A stretch of DNA of 54,130 nt from Bacteroidales bacterium UBA4814 (GCA_002402465.1 DHFW01000006.1:1-54130); one strand, 5' to 3'. Shown: positions 25,176 to 33,835, numbered from the stretch's first letter. Numbers and translations: made by a program. Notes: generated from the sequence alone by a model not told the origin.

Positions 25176-26294
25176 ATGGAAACAGTAGTCAAATTTGCAC
25201 AAAACAAGGATATTGACTTTAAAAAGACCTTGCATAGCCGGGTCAATGCCTATTTTACAAGTACCGGGCTTTCGAAAAATCACAACCCCGCCATGCTTCT
25301 TAAAACGGTGGTAATGCTGGCACTTTACATCGTTCCATTTGTATTAATCCTCACTTTGAGTATACCTTTTTGGCTTGTAATAATTCTTTTTCTTATTATT
25401 GGAGTAGGTATTGCAGGCATTGGCATGTCGGTTATGCACGATGGCAACCATTTCGGCTATTCTAAAAACCATCGGGTTAATCGCATTGTTGGATTAACCA
25501 TGAACCTGTTGGGCGCTGATGCCTATAATTGGAAAATCAAGCACAATAAATTGCATCACGTGTTTACCAACATATATGGCAAGGATGAGGACATTAACAG
25601 CAGGGTTATTCTTAGATTTGCCTTCGGTTCTCCCTTAAAGAAATTCCATAAGTACCAGTATCTGTATGCGTGGTTTTTCTATGCTTTAATGAGCCTGTCG
25701 ATGATGTTTGGCGATATCTCCAAACGGATTAATAACCGTAATAGAGGATTAACCAATATTTCGCTGTCTGCATTCAGGCGCTCCATGTTCTGGCTGATAG
25801 TTTCCAAAATCATATATTTTGGGGTGATTATTGGCTTACCCATTTTACTTACTGGCCTTTTGTGGTGGCAGGTCTTGCTTGGATTTTTGCTGATGCACCT
25901 GGTTGCTGGTACCATTATGAGTGTGGTTTTTCAAATGGCCCATGTGGTGGAAGGCCCGGCACAAGCAATTCCTGATAAAGAAGGCAGGATAAACGACTCT
26001 TTGATTGTGCACCAGTTGAAATCTACGGCCGATTTTTCAAAGGGCAATAAAATTCTTTCGTGGTATGTTGGTGGACTCAATTACCAGGTAGAACACCACC
26101 TTTACCCCAAGATATGCCATGTGCATTATCCGGCCATTTCCAAAATTGTGGAAGCTACTACCCGGGAGTTTAATATACCTTATTATGTGTATGATTCCTT
26201 CTGGGATGCCCTGCGCGCACACATCACGACCTTGAAAAGGCTTGGGCGGGAAAGGGTAAGTGGAGCCTCTGCATTTTCTCCCGCTGGTGTTTAG
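25176..26294 (+). CDS. Membrane fatty-acid (acyl-CoA/acyl-lipid) desaturase
   Basis: This integral-membrane di-iron desaturase has 372 residues from the chosen ATG. Three histidine boxes are visible: HDGNH, HNKLHH and QVEHHLYP. The last has glutamine in place of the first histidine, as in front-end (delta-6-like) desaturases. No cytochrome b5 domain is fused. Hydrophobic segments occur around residues 40-85 and 195-250. The frame is open from 25113, but a TACCTTTA promoter-like element at 25104-25111 and comparison with relatives favour the start at METVVKF. The enzyme needs O2, so the organism meets oxygen at least sometimes. It stands alone. Confidence 0.88.
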   Translation: METVVKFAQNKDIDFKKTLHSRVNAYFTSTGLSKNHNPAMLLKTVVMLALYIVPFVLILTLSIPFWLVIILFLIIGVGIAGIGMSVMHDGNHFGYSKNHRVNRIVGLTMNLLGADAYNWKIKHNKLHHVFTNIYGKDEDINSRVILRFAFGSPLKKFHKYQYLYAWFFYALMSLSMMFGDISKRINNRNRGLTNISLSAFRRSMFWLIVSKIIYFGVIIGLPILLTGLLWWQVLLGFLLMHLVAGTIMSVVFQMAHVVEGPAQAIPDKEGRINDSLIVHQLKSTADFSKGNKILSWYVGGLNYQVEHHLYPKICHVHYPAISKIVEATTREFNIPYYVYDSFWDALRAHITTLKRLGRERVSGASAFSPAGV

Positions 26295-26434
26295 TCTTTT
26301 TTACTCCTGAAATATTTCTTGATCTGTCCTTTTTCGGTATACCTGGTTGCTTTCCAATTAACCCTTGCTTCTCCCGGCAAAAAAAGCAGTGATGCTGATT
26401 ATTTGTTGTCATTTTTTAACCATTGGGCAAAAAA

Positions 26435-26458
26435 AATCCGGGTAAAAATACCCGGATT
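26435..26458 (-). terminator. Rho-independent terminator of the lipoprotein gene
   Basis: A 10-bp perfect stem (AATCCGGGTA / TACCCGGATT) with an AAAA loop is followed, on the minus strand, by a run of T residues. It lies about 40 bp after the stop of the gene at 26499. Confidence 0.8.
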
Positions 26459-26498
26459 AATTCCAGCAAAGGAGGGAAGAAGTATTGCCGGAGTTTTT

Positions 26499-27080
26499 TT
26501 ACTTGGTTTGAGGTGCAAAAGCCATTAAGTCGCTCTGAATAGCGGTTGCTTTAATCTGTGCTACGTTAACCTTTTCCAAAGCGGTAAGGTAATCGCCATT
26601 GCTAATAAGCGTGTTAATTTCAGTAACAGCTGATTCAACCAGTGTAATTTCATTCTGAATGGATTCCAGAGCAGTTCTGTTCCTGTTATTAATCACGGTT
26701 TTACCAAGCATTTCTTTTTCCTGAACAACCATGGTATTCAGTCCTGCCAGCACAGTCTCCACTTCGCTGCGAACTTCGGCTTTCTTGGTTTCAGCATCCG
26801 TTTTAAGGGTTTCAGCTGCACTTGTAATCCATGTCAGTTTTTCAGCAAGGGGCTTGAAGTTTTTTGTTCCGGTTTTTTCAGCCTCAATTGCGGCCAACAC
26901 AGTGGTCAGAGAGTCGTTAAGCGCGTTGAATTCAGCTGCAAGATAACGATCAGCTTCAACCGTTTTAGCTGCTTCAATAGCTGCTTGTGCATTGTCAATG
27001 GCAAGCTGGGGAACTTTGTTACAAGAAATCATAACGATTGCCATTGAAAGGGCGGCAACACCCAGGATCATTTTTTTCAT
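26499..27080 (-). CDS. Small helical lipoprotein of unknown function
   Basis: This 193-residue protein has a lipoprotein signal (hydrophobic core LGVAALSMAIVMIS, lipidated Cys20). The mature part is Ala/Glu/Lys-rich and almost wholly helical, with pairs of helices (IDNAQAAIEAAKTVEADRY... and ALEKVNVAQIKATAIQSDL) similar in style to DUF4398-like periplasmic proteins. No enzymatic motif is visible. It may be a coiled-coil envelope-stress or cell-wall protein. A sigma-54-like promoter at 27154-27169 and its position after a sigma-54 activator gene suggest control by that regulator. A strong terminator follows. Confidence 0.75.
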   Translation of the reverse strand: MKKMILGVAALSMAIVMISCNKVPQLAIDNAQAAIEAAKTVEADRYLAAEFNALNDSLTTVLAAIEAEKTGTKNFKPLAEKLTWITSAAETLKTDAETKKAEVRSEVETVLAGLNTMVVQEKEMLGKTVINNRNRTALESIQNEITLVESAVTEINTLISNGDYLTALEKVNVAQIKATAIQSDLMAFAPQTK

Positions 27081-27153
27081 TTTTTTAAAACTTTTAAATT
27101 CGATTTTTTTGGTTTTAATGCTGCTTGGTTTTTTCTAGCAGACGGCCCATGAG

Positions 27154-27169
27154 TTCAATACTCGTGCCA
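27154..27169 (-). promoter_or_regulatory. Sigma-54-type promoter of the lipoprotein gene
   Basis: The minus strand reads TGGCAC, five bases, then TTGAA. The invariant GG is followed by the required 10-bp spacing, with GA in place of GC at -12. It lies about 75 bp before the lipoprotein ATG and downstream of a sigma-54 activator gene. The inverted repeat at 27314-27332 could be its upstream activating sequence. Confidence 0.55.
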
Positions 27170-27313
27170 TATATTGTAAGTAAATTAAAATGAGTCAATT
27201 AAATAAATTTGTGCAGAAGGACCTTTTCAAAAATGCCTGCCTGAAAAATTTAAAATTTTAAAAGAAACCCGGTATTTGCAGGGTCTCAGCTATGTTTCGT
27301 GTAATTGGGTGAG

Positions 27314-27332
27314 GTGTAAATTTTTTTTACAC
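27314..27332. promoter_or_regulatory. Inverted repeat, candidate enhancer (UAS)
   Basis: GTGTAAA and TTTACAC are perfect inverted arms around TTTTT, about 180 bp upstream of the start predicted from the sigma-54-like promoter. That is a normal enhancer distance. It could instead belong to the 3' end of the regulator transcript. The rest of 27081-27393 contains only AT-rich sequence. Confidence 0.35.
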
Positions 27333-27393
27333 ATGGCAAAAAAAAACAGGCAGAATTACATGGAGAAATGAAAATGCGGGTTGCATTCCGAAA

Positions 27394-28812
27394 TTATTTC
27401 TTTAAAAGCTTGAATTTTTCGATTCTTTCGTGAAGCATTACCCTGGAAATACCAAGCAGCCTTGCTGCCCCCGCCTGATTGTTTCCGGTTTTATCCATGG
27501 CCCATTGTATCAGATCTTTTTCTACAGCCTCAGAAACCAGTCCAAATATTTCACCTTCGCGCTCCATTAACTCTGGACTAAGATAGTGATCCAATCCGCT
27601 TTGTGCGAAAACTTCTGCATGGGGAGGCAGCAAAAACTCCTTGCTGAGCAGCTCAGGGGTGATAATATTTCCCTTGGCTAGGATCATGGCTCTTTTAATG
27701 GTGTTTTCCATTTCCCTGATGTTTCCGGGCCATGGATATTCCAGCATTTTTTCGAAAGCTTCGGGGTTGATGTTAATGTTCTCAAGCCTGTTTTCGCGTG
27801 AATGCTTCAGAAGGAAATGCCTGGCCAGGATTGGAATATCTTCCTTGCGCATGCGAAGTGGTGGTAAAGCAATGGTAACCACTCGAATTCTGTAATAAAG
27901 GTCTTCACGAAATGCTTTCTTCTGGATGAGGCTTTCGAGGTTGCGGTTTGTTGCCGTAATGATCCGAACGTTTGCATGTTGGGTTCGGGTGCTCCCAAGG
28001 CGCTCGAATGTTCCTTCCTGCAAAACGCGCAGCAACTTGGCTTGCAAAGCCAGGCCCATATCGCCAATCTCATCAAGAAACAGCGTGCCCCCATTTGCTT
28101 CTTCAAATTTTCCGGGTTTATCTTTGGCGGCTCCGGTAAAGGCTCCTTTATCATAACCAAAGAGTTCGCTTTCCAGCAGGGTTTCAGGAATAGCTGCACA
28201 GTTGAGGGTGATAAAAGGTTTTGAAACCCGATCGCTATAGCTGTGGATGGTGCGTGCTACCAATTCCTTCCCTGTTCCGCTTTCGCCTGAAACAAGGATG
28301 CTGGCATCACTGGCGGCTACCCTGCCAATCAGTTTATACACCTCCTTTATCGCAGGGCTTTCCCCAATAATTTTTTCTGTCTCCTTATCTGGAAAACGCT
28401 TGCTTGATGATTTCGATGCAACCGGGGTCAGTTCATCAATAGGAATGGCCTGTGTAGTTTTCAGCGCTTCTTCAATCAGGGCAATGAGCTGAGGGATCTC
28501 AAAGGGCTTTTCAACATATTCGTAAGCCCCAAATTTCATGGCTTTAATTACCCTGTCGCCCGAGCCAAATGCCGTAACCACAATTACCGGCGTTAATGGC
28601 GAAAGCTCCTTAAAAGTTTGCAACAATTCTAATCCGCTTTTTCCGGGCATTTCAATGTCGACAATCGCCAGGTCAGGTTTTACCTCCTTAAAAACCTGAA
28701 TCGCAGATTCGTATTGGTCGGCCTCATAAAGGGAATAACGCGAACTGGAGAGCAACTTCCTGAAGGAATACCTCACGTTGTTTTCGTCGTCAACAATTAA
28801 AATTTTGAACAT
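27394..28812 (-). CDS. Sigma-54-dependent response regulator (NtrC family)
   Basis: This 472-residue protein has a receiver domain (IVDDE at 6-10, phosphoacceptor Asp52 in IVDIEMPGKSG), an AAA+ sigma-54 activator domain (GESGTGKE Walker A, GAFTGA loop that contacts sigma-54, LFLDEIGD Walker B) and a C-terminal Fis-type HTH (NQAGAARLLGISRVMLHERI). The ATG at 28812 (MFKILIV) is preferred over an upstream GTG at 28830 that overlaps the kinase stop. It is coupled to the kinase gene and followed by the lipoprotein gene with a sigma-54-like promoter. Confidence 0.93.
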   Translation of the reverse strand: MFKILIVDDENNVRYSFRKLLSSSRYSLYEADQYESAIQVFKEVKPDLAIVDIEMPGKSGLELLQTFKELSPLTPVIVVTAFGSGDRVIKAMKFGAYEYVEKPFEIPQLIALIEEALKTTQAIPIDELTPVASKSSSKRFPDKETEKIIGESPAIKEVYKLIGRVAASDASILVSGESGTGKELVARTIHSYSDRVSKPFITLNCAAIPETLLESELFGYDKGAFTGAAKDKPGKFEEANGGTLFLDEIGDMGLALQAKLLRVLQEGTFERLGSTRTQHANVRIITATNRNLESLIQKKAFREDLYYRIRVVTIALPPLRMRKEDIPILARHFLLKHSRENRLENININPEAFEKMLEYPWPGNIREMENTIKRAMILAKGNIITPELLSKEFLLPPHAEVFAQSGLDHYLSPELMEREGEIFGLVSEAVEKDLIQWAMDKTGNNQAGAARLLGISRVMLHERIEKFKLLKK

Positions 28813-28826
28813 ATTGCCCTGGTTTA

Positions 28827-30338
28827 TCACTCAGATATTATTGGAAGGAAAATGTGAAAAATGGCACCTGCCCCTCCGGGATTGTTACTGCCTTCAATCC
28901 AGCCTTTATGAATACTCGCAATGTTTTGCGAAATGGAAAGCCCGAGTCCAACTCCCTGATCATTGCCCTTAATGAATGGCTCGAACAGATGGTCAATTAC
29001 TTTTTCAGGAAGCCCCGGGCCACTGTCTTTAATGCTCATGGCCAGATATTGGATTCCGGAATGGCCGTCGGATAATTCGGGGTCAGAATGCAGGCCAGTG
29101 TTTAAGGTCATTTCGCCTCCATCGGGCATGGCCTCAATGGAATTGATCAACAGATTCATAAAGAGTTGTTTCAAATGCCCTGCATCAGCAGAAACCCTGA
29201 ATCGTTTAGGTTCCGTGTTATCAGTTAGGATTATCTCATTATTTTTAAACTTGGGTTTAAGCAGCTGAATTACTTCGTGCAGCACTTCTACCGGGTCAGT
29301 GTCAACAAAAATGGGATCAGCCGGCCTTGCAAACTTCAGAAAGTTCTTGATAAAACCTTCCATGCGGTCAATTTCGCTTGAAATAATCTCCAGGTCTTGA
29401 ATCAACGAATCTGGAAAACCTTCCTCGTCCTTCATAGAGTAAATCAGCATTTTAATGGCTGCCAATGGGTTGCGAATTTCATGAGCCAAGGTGGGTGCCA
29501 CCTTGCCCAATACGGCATATTTGTTTGAGTACTGAAGAAGTTCCTTGTTCTTCTCCAATGCTTCCTGGGTTTTGTTTATGCGGTCAATGAGGGTTCTTAT
29601 ACGGTTGCCTAATTCTTCAAGGTCGCCATGCTCGGGCACCTCAAGCTTTTCTAAAAATGTCCCCCCGGAGGCTCCGCGCACTTGTAAAATCAACTGGTTT
29701 ATGGGGTTCAGTACCATGCGCGAAATAATCCAGCCGAGCAATAAGCCCGCAAGAATACCTCCGAATCCCAGAGAAATCATGGTGCGAAGGATTATTTTAT
29801 TTGCGCTGGCAATTTCGAGTTCGTAATTCTCCTCTGCCTGGATGTTTAGTGCAATAAAACTCCGGCTTTTCTCATGAATGGTGCTGAGCAGGTCTTTCGC
29901 CGCAAAAATCAATAGCGCGTTCGCCTGGTTAAATTCACGTCTTCGCACTTTGGCGGAAGCATTAATTATGCTTTGCTCGTAATTTGAAAACAGGGCCGAT
30001 ATCTGCTGAATGAGTGAAATTTCTTCCGGGGTATTCGAATTTAATCGGGCCCTTTCGAGTAAGATAATAAAGCGTGTTTCGCGGGTTTTTATCGAATCGA
30101 GCCATTGCGGGGTTGGGTCAACCAGGTAGGTAAAGGTAAATCCACGTAGCCTTACCAGCTCCATCTCCATTTCCTTTGCAACATTTACGCTCTGCCGCGT
30201 TTCATCAATCCGGCGTTCGGTGTCTTTTTGCAAGTTATAGGAATAAGCAATTACCAGATAGCCGCCGCCCATAATCATAGCAATGATTAACAGCATCCAG
30301 AACAGCAGCCTGTAATTGAAAAAGGCCTTCCTTTTCAT
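28827..30338 (-). CDS. Membrane sensor histidine kinase with HAMP domain
   Basis: This 503-residue kinase has two membrane helices (about 10-30 and 185-208) enclosing a periplasmic helical sensor of about 150 residues, then a HAMP linker (ISRMVLNPINQLILQVRGAS). The H-box LAHEIRNPLAAIKML is NtrB-like, and the ATPase has an N-box (FMNLLINSIEAM) with DSGPGL and GLGLSIS. It follows the TspO-like gene after 8 bp and sits just before the regulator gene, so the three form an operon. The periplasmic part resembles four-helix chemoreceptor sensors. The signal is unknown. Confidence 0.92.
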   Translation of the reverse strand: MKRKAFFNYRLLFWMLLIIAMIMGGGYLVIAYSYNLQKDTERRIDETRQSVNVAKEMEMELVRLRGFTFTYLVDPTPQWLDSIKTRETRFIILLERARLNSNTPEEISLIQQISALFSNYEQSIINASAKVRRREFNQANALLIFAAKDLLSTIHEKSRSFIALNIQAEENYELEIASANKIILRTMISLGFGGILAGLLLGWIISRMVLNPINQLILQVRGASGGTFLEKLEVPEHGDLEELGNRIRTLIDRINKTQEALEKNKELLQYSNKYAVLGKVAPTLAHEIRNPLAAIKMLIYSMKDEEGFPDSLIQDLEIISSEIDRMEGFIKNFLKFARPADPIFVDTDPVEVLHEVIQLLKPKFKNNEIILTDNTEPKRFRVSADAGHLKQLFMNLLINSIEAMPDGGEMTLNTGLHSDPELSDGHSGIQYLAMSIKDSGPGLPEKVIDHLFEPFIKGNDQGVGLGLSISQNIASIHKGWIEGSNNPGGAGAIFHIFLPIISE

Positions 30339-30346
30339 AAAAAGGT

Positions 30347-31057
30347 TTAAATGGTTTTCCTGAACAGCAGCATTAAAGCAAATACAGTCACTATGATGAT
30401 TCCAATGGCAGAAGCAATGACAATAGTTTGATAATCGGCCTGCCGCTTAATGATGATTCCGGCGAAAGCCCAAATTACGGCCAGGGCCAGGTATGGATTG
30501 TGGAGCCGGTGCATCGCGGCAATGGTAATGAGGGCGCCGGTAGCAATCAGCAAAATGGTCCACACTTCGGCCGAAATGCCCAGGCCTCCCCAGTTTACAC
30601 TTACCAGCAGGGCGGTAACATTTGCAATAGTGGCAATGCAAATCCAGCCCAGGTAAATGTCAAAGGTAAGTTTAGTAATGCTAAAAGGCATGCCTGAAAG
30701 TTGCTGGTTGATGTAAATAAGGCTTGCAAGCAAACCCACCATAATAATTACCGACAAACCCGTGCGCTCGTAATGCCAGGCAAGAATCCAAAGGCCGTTG
30801 AAAACTGAACTGATGACAAAAGCCCAACCTATGGAAGAAACCAGTTTTTGATTGTCTGCCTTAAGCTGGACTATGATAAAAACCAGAAGCAATAAATAAA
30901 TAACCCCCCAAATTGAAAAAGTAATTCCGGCAGGGGTAAAAAGGTTGGGGTACAAATCAGATAACTGACCGGTGTTTTTTCCGTTTATTGGCAGGGCATT
31001 TGCAAGGTAATTCATTGCCACCATAGCAAGGAACGCTAGCAGGTTCAGGTATTTCAT
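30347..31057 (-). CDS. TspO/MBR-like membrane protein
   Basis: This 236-residue integral membrane protein has about seven hydrophobic segments. Its N-terminal part (ANALPINGKNTGQLSDLYPN, then FTPAGITFSIWGVIYLLL) matches the pattern of tryptophan-rich sensory/TspO-like proteins in Bacteroidota. It is longer than classical five-helix TspO. The stop lies 8 bp before the histidine kinase start, so it may be a sensory partner of the kinase. A TACTTTTA element at 31077-31084 on the minus strand may be its promoter. Ligand binding is speculative. Confidence 0.72.
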   Translation of the reverse strand: MKYLNLLAFLAMVAMNYLANALPINGKNTGQLSDLYPNLFTPAGITFSIWGVIYLLLLVFIIVQLKADNQKLVSSIGWAFVISSVFNGLWILAWHYERTGLSVIIMVGLLASLIYINQQLSGMPFSITKLTFDIYLGWICIATIANVTALLVSVNWGGLGISAEVWTILLIATGALITIAAMHRLHNPYLALAVIWAFAGIIIKRQADYQTIVIASAIGIIIVTVFALMLLFRKTI

Positions 31058-31107
31058 GAGGTTATGATTTTGATAATAAAAGTACTTAATTTTCCCTTAG
31101 AAGTAAT

Positions 31108-31563
31108 TTGATTCACGTTTGGAAACAATTAATTTTAATTTTTTGGGCCGCAATAAATGAATCCATTAAATATCTAATTTTGCATAAGCAAAGGGCCCTT
31201 CAAAATACCGCAACCTTGCTTCTTTTAGCATTTTTCTGCTTGAAGGCGGGTTTCTTTCCTGTGACCCCCAGCGAACCGGTATTTCCATTCTCGGGCCAGA
31301 ATACCATTAGCCCTCTTTATCCGCCTTTAGGCAACATTGCCCTACCTTCACATGACTCCAACGGCGGTTTAGCAAATTTTTTCAACGAGAGTTTAAAGCC
31401 GGCTTCCAACCAGACCGAAACGACTGAATGGTATTCTGTTGTTTTGTCCGGTGTAGCCAATTTGATTATTCCCGGCCTAAATAATACCCTGGCAGCGACC
31501 AGGTACATTTCTCTAAGCCTGGAAACCTTCCTTGTTATTTTTCCCTTTCACGCTTTCTGGTAA
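31108..31563 (+). CDS. Hypothetical protein, possibly exported (start uncertain)
   Basis: This open frame of up to 151 codons contains no ATG. It opens with TTG at 31108, and another TTG at 31180 overlaps a TAATTTTG promoter-like element (31175-31182). A hydrophobic stretch (TLLLLAFFCLKAGFF) could be a signal peptide. The following 80 residues are Pro/Ser/Asn-rich and the protein ends in an aromatic HAFW tail. I recognise no family. The opposite strand has no better frame. It may be a real small exported protein or chance. Confidence 0.35.
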   Translation: MIHVWKQLILIFWAAINESIKYLILHKQRALQNTATLLLLAFFCLKAGFFPVTPSEPVFPFSGQNTISPLYPPLGNIALPSHDSNGGLANFFNESLKPASNQTETTEWYSVVLSGVANLIIPGLNNTLAATRYISLSLETFLVIFPFHAFW

Positions 31564-31646
31564 TTCCACTTACTTCCCTGCCCCCCGGTAGCAGCAGTTC
31601 GTTGGTGCCGTAAATTTTTATTGTTTTTTAAAAAAATCAGAAGAAA

Positions 31647-31823
31647 ATGGACTTAACTGGAATCATTACAGGGCTGTTATTGACTGCCCTTTTTGTAGTG
31701 CCTTTCATATATATTGCAAAATCGAAAAATCAGGACGCAAGTCAGCAGAAAAAGCAACTTCACCAACCTGATAGTGATACTAATCATTCAAAGGCTTCAG
31801 TAGCCAAAGTCAAAAAGCATTAG
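31647..31823 (+). CDS. Small single-helix membrane protein (58 aa)
   Basis: This ATG-started 58-codon frame encodes one N-terminal transmembrane helix (ITGLLLTALFVVPFIYIA, residues 7-24) followed by a polar, Lys/Gln/His-rich cytoplasmic-type tail. Small proteins of this layout are common in Bacteroidota, but I cannot name the family. It is preceded by a purine-rich AAGAAA and lies between the hypothetical exported protein and the nucleotidyltransferase promoter. Coding is supported by the hydrophobic-then-basic organisation and a proper ATG. Confidence 0.55.
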   Translation: MDLTGIITGLLLTALFVVPFIYIAKSKNQDASQQKKQLHQPDSDTNHSKASVAKVKKH

Positions 31824-31852
31824 GCGCTTGAAAAAAATCCAAAATCAAATGT

Positions 31853-31860
31853 TACTTTTG
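31853..31860 (+). promoter_or_regulatory. -7 promoter element of the nucleotidyltransferase gene
   Basis: TACTTTTG matches TAnnTTTG, 56 bp before the ATG at 31917. No good TTTG -33 element was found at 19-21 bp. Confidence 0.45.
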
Positions 31861-31916
31861 CGGGGTAAAAAGGCAGGTGCTTTTTTATCCCGTTTTTAAA
31901 TTTTGACACAAAAGAA

Positions 31917-32825
31917 ATGAACTTAACACTATTGGTACTTGCCGCCGGAAAAGGCAGCCGCTACGGTGGGATGAAACAACTCGACAGGGTTGGACCCTCG
32001 GGCGAAACGATTATGGATTATTCGGTTTACGACGCTATAAAAGCTGGTTTTAATAAGGTTGTTTTTGTTATCCGCCGCAGTTTCGAACAAGAATTCAGAG
32101 AGGCCTTTGTTGACAAACTCAAGGATAAAATTCAGGTAGAACTGGCTTTCCAGGAAATGGACAACTTGCCTATGGCAATCCATTATTCGCCCGAGCGTGA
32201 AAAACCATGGGGCACCGGCCACGCCATTTGGGTGGCCCGCCACCATATCAATGAGCCGTTTGCCGTTATTAATGCCGACGACTTTTATGGATACAGCGCC
32301 TATGAAACCATGGCCCGGTATCTGAAAAACAGTATTTCCAAGAGCCAGGGTCTATACGCCATGGCGGGGTACTTCCTGGCAAATACCCTTTCGGAGCATG
32401 GGCAGGTTGCACGCGGCATTTGCAAAGTTGACGATAATGGGTTTCTGGAAAACGTGAAAGAACACAACGCCATTCGCCGTTTAGAAGATGGCCGCATTGT
32501 GAGCGAAGAGGACGAAAAACTCACCACCCTTAACCCTGATGAAATTGTTTCTATGAATTTCTGGGGTTTTGGAACTGACCTGTTTGCTCAACTTGAGGAA
32601 AAACTGTTGTTTTTCATGAAAGTAAACGCCAACGACCTCAAGGCAGAGTTTTTCATTCCAAAAGTGATTGATGAGCTGGTGAGCAAAGGCAAGGTAAAAG
32701 TGCGTGTGCTGCCCTGCGACGCATCCTGGTTTGGGGTTACCTACCGCGAAGACAAAGAGAAGGTGACGGAATCCATACGAGCTATGGTTGATTCGGGCGC
32801 CTATCCCGACAATCTGTGGGCGTAA
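31917..32825 (+). CDS. NTP-transferase family sugar-phosphate nucleotidyltransferase
   Basis: This 302-residue GT-A-like nucleotidyltransferase has the signature LAAGKGSRYGGMKQL at 8-22 for nucleotide binding and the metal site VINADDFYG near 119. A HGQVARGIC segment follows. It belongs to a Bacteroidota family related to glucose-1-phosphate thymidylyl/uridylyltransferases but lacks a recognisable specificity motif. It probably activates a sugar or choline-like phosphate for envelope glycans. It is monocistronic, with a TACTTTTG promoter element 56 bp upstream. Confidence 0.85.
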   Translation: MNLTLLVLAAGKGSRYGGMKQLDRVGPSGETIMDYSVYDAIKAGFNKVVFVIRRSFEQEFREAFVDKLKDKIQVELAFQEMDNLPMAIHYSPEREKPWGTGHAIWVARHHINEPFAVINADDFYGYSAYETMARYLKNSISKSQGLYAMAGYFLANTLSEHGQVARGICKVDDNGFLENVKEHNAIRRLEDGRIVSEEDEKLTTLNPDEIVSMNFWGFGTDLFAQLEEKLLFFMKVNANDLKAEFFIPKVIDELVSKGKVKVRVLPCDASWFGVTYREDKEKVTESIRAMVDSGAYPDNLWA

Positions 32826-33463
32826 ATATTTCTCCCAAGAAATATTTTCTGCAAACGTATAAGATTATTTGGCGTTTTAATTGAGTTTTTACTGAATTAA
32901 AAACGACAAGTCATTTTTTGTGAGCGAGGCGTTTCCCATTGGGCGGGTTGTCTCAATGTGTCTTTCCCGTTTTAGTAGTAAGAACCGCTTCTGAGCCATG
33001 CGCCTAATGGCGGTATTACCGCCGCATCTGAAGTTTTATCCCTGTTTGCAGTTTTTTAAATTGCTGGGCGCGGGTGCCGGGCTGGGTTATAGCTCTATTC
33101 CCAATATAAATCAGTGGGGTCGTCATACTGTGTGGCCCTCTGTTGAAACAACCCTTGATTTCTTTGGCAACTCAGAGGTAATGGACCAGTACCGGTTCAA
33201 AATCAGTGAAGACTTTTCAGTGCTATTGCCCCCCATTAAATTCAGTGGGCAATGTTGGGGAAATCCCGCACCCGCACCCCAGCCACTGCTTCTGGCAAAG
33301 CCAGGAAGCCATGGAGCAGTTTGCCTGTGGCAAAAAAGGCAAGCACTTCAAGGCTGTTAAAATCATACGCCAGCTTAAGGGTTTCAGGGAGGAACTATAT
33401 GTTCGCTTTCAGGTGCTGGGAAGGGCACGATCAATGGACGCAACCCCCTGGCACAAATAAAAA
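32826..33463. other. 638-bp gap without a recognisable gene
   Basis: Overlapping frames of 84-129 codons run through 32998-33641 in all three plus frames, but none shows a family motif, a convincing start or consistent codon use. Two rightmost frames extend into the terminator or cold-shock gene. A stretch near 33308-33420, read as MEQFACGKKGKHFKAVKI and onward, looks the most protein-like and could be a remnant of a lost gene. I do not call a CDS here. Confidence 0.4.
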
Positions 33464-33488
33464 CCCCCTCCTTATTGTAAGGAGGGGG
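33464..33488 (-). terminator. Rho-independent terminator of the cold-shock gene
   Basis: A perfect 11-bp stem (CCCCCTCCTTA / TAAGGAGGGGG) has a TTG loop. On the minus strand it is followed by TTTTTATTTG, 28 bp after the stop of the gene at 33516. Confidence 0.85.
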
Positions 33489-33515
33489 CCTCTAAAAAAG
33501 TTTCTTCGGCTTTTA

Positions 33516-33707
33516 TTACGCGAGGCGTACATTTACAGCGTTCAGACCTTTTCTGCCTTCCTGAAGTTCGTAGGTAACTTCATCGGCTTCGCGAATTTTG
33601 TCGATCAGACCGGTTGCGTGTACGAAATACTCTTTTTCTGATTCTGAATCTTTGATAAATCCAAAGCCTTTAAGTTCGTTAAAGAACTTTACTGTTCCAG
33701 TTTTCAT
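33516..33707 (-). CDS. Cold-shock domain protein (CspA family)
   Basis: This 63-residue single cold-shock domain begins MKTGTVKFFNELKGFGFIKD, with RNP1 as KGFGFI and RNP2 as YFVHA. It is a nucleic-acid chaperone that melts RNA structure. The length is typical of Bacteroidota CSPs. A TACCTTTG promoter element at 33836-33843 implies a 5' leader of about 120 nt, in line with the long regulatory leaders of csp mRNAs. The terminator downstream is strong, so the gene is monocistronic. Confidence 0.95.
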   Translation of the reverse strand: MKTGTVKFFNELKGFGFIKDSESEKEYFVHATGLIDKIREADEVTYELQEGRKGLNAVNVRLA

Positions 33708-33835
33708 AAATGTAATTGTGATTTTTGTTAATGTGCATTGAAATACGCGAAAAAGAGGTTGAAGCTGTTCTGGAAGGAAAGTATCAAGGAATCTGTTAAG
33801 CGGAGATCAATACAACGGTGTTAATGAATTCCTTG

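Noticed and set aside
32998..33641. Plus-strand ORFs between the nucleotidyltransferase and cold-shock genes
   Set aside because: Overlapping frames lack motifs, and the last runs through the terminator and the antisense of the cold-shock gene.
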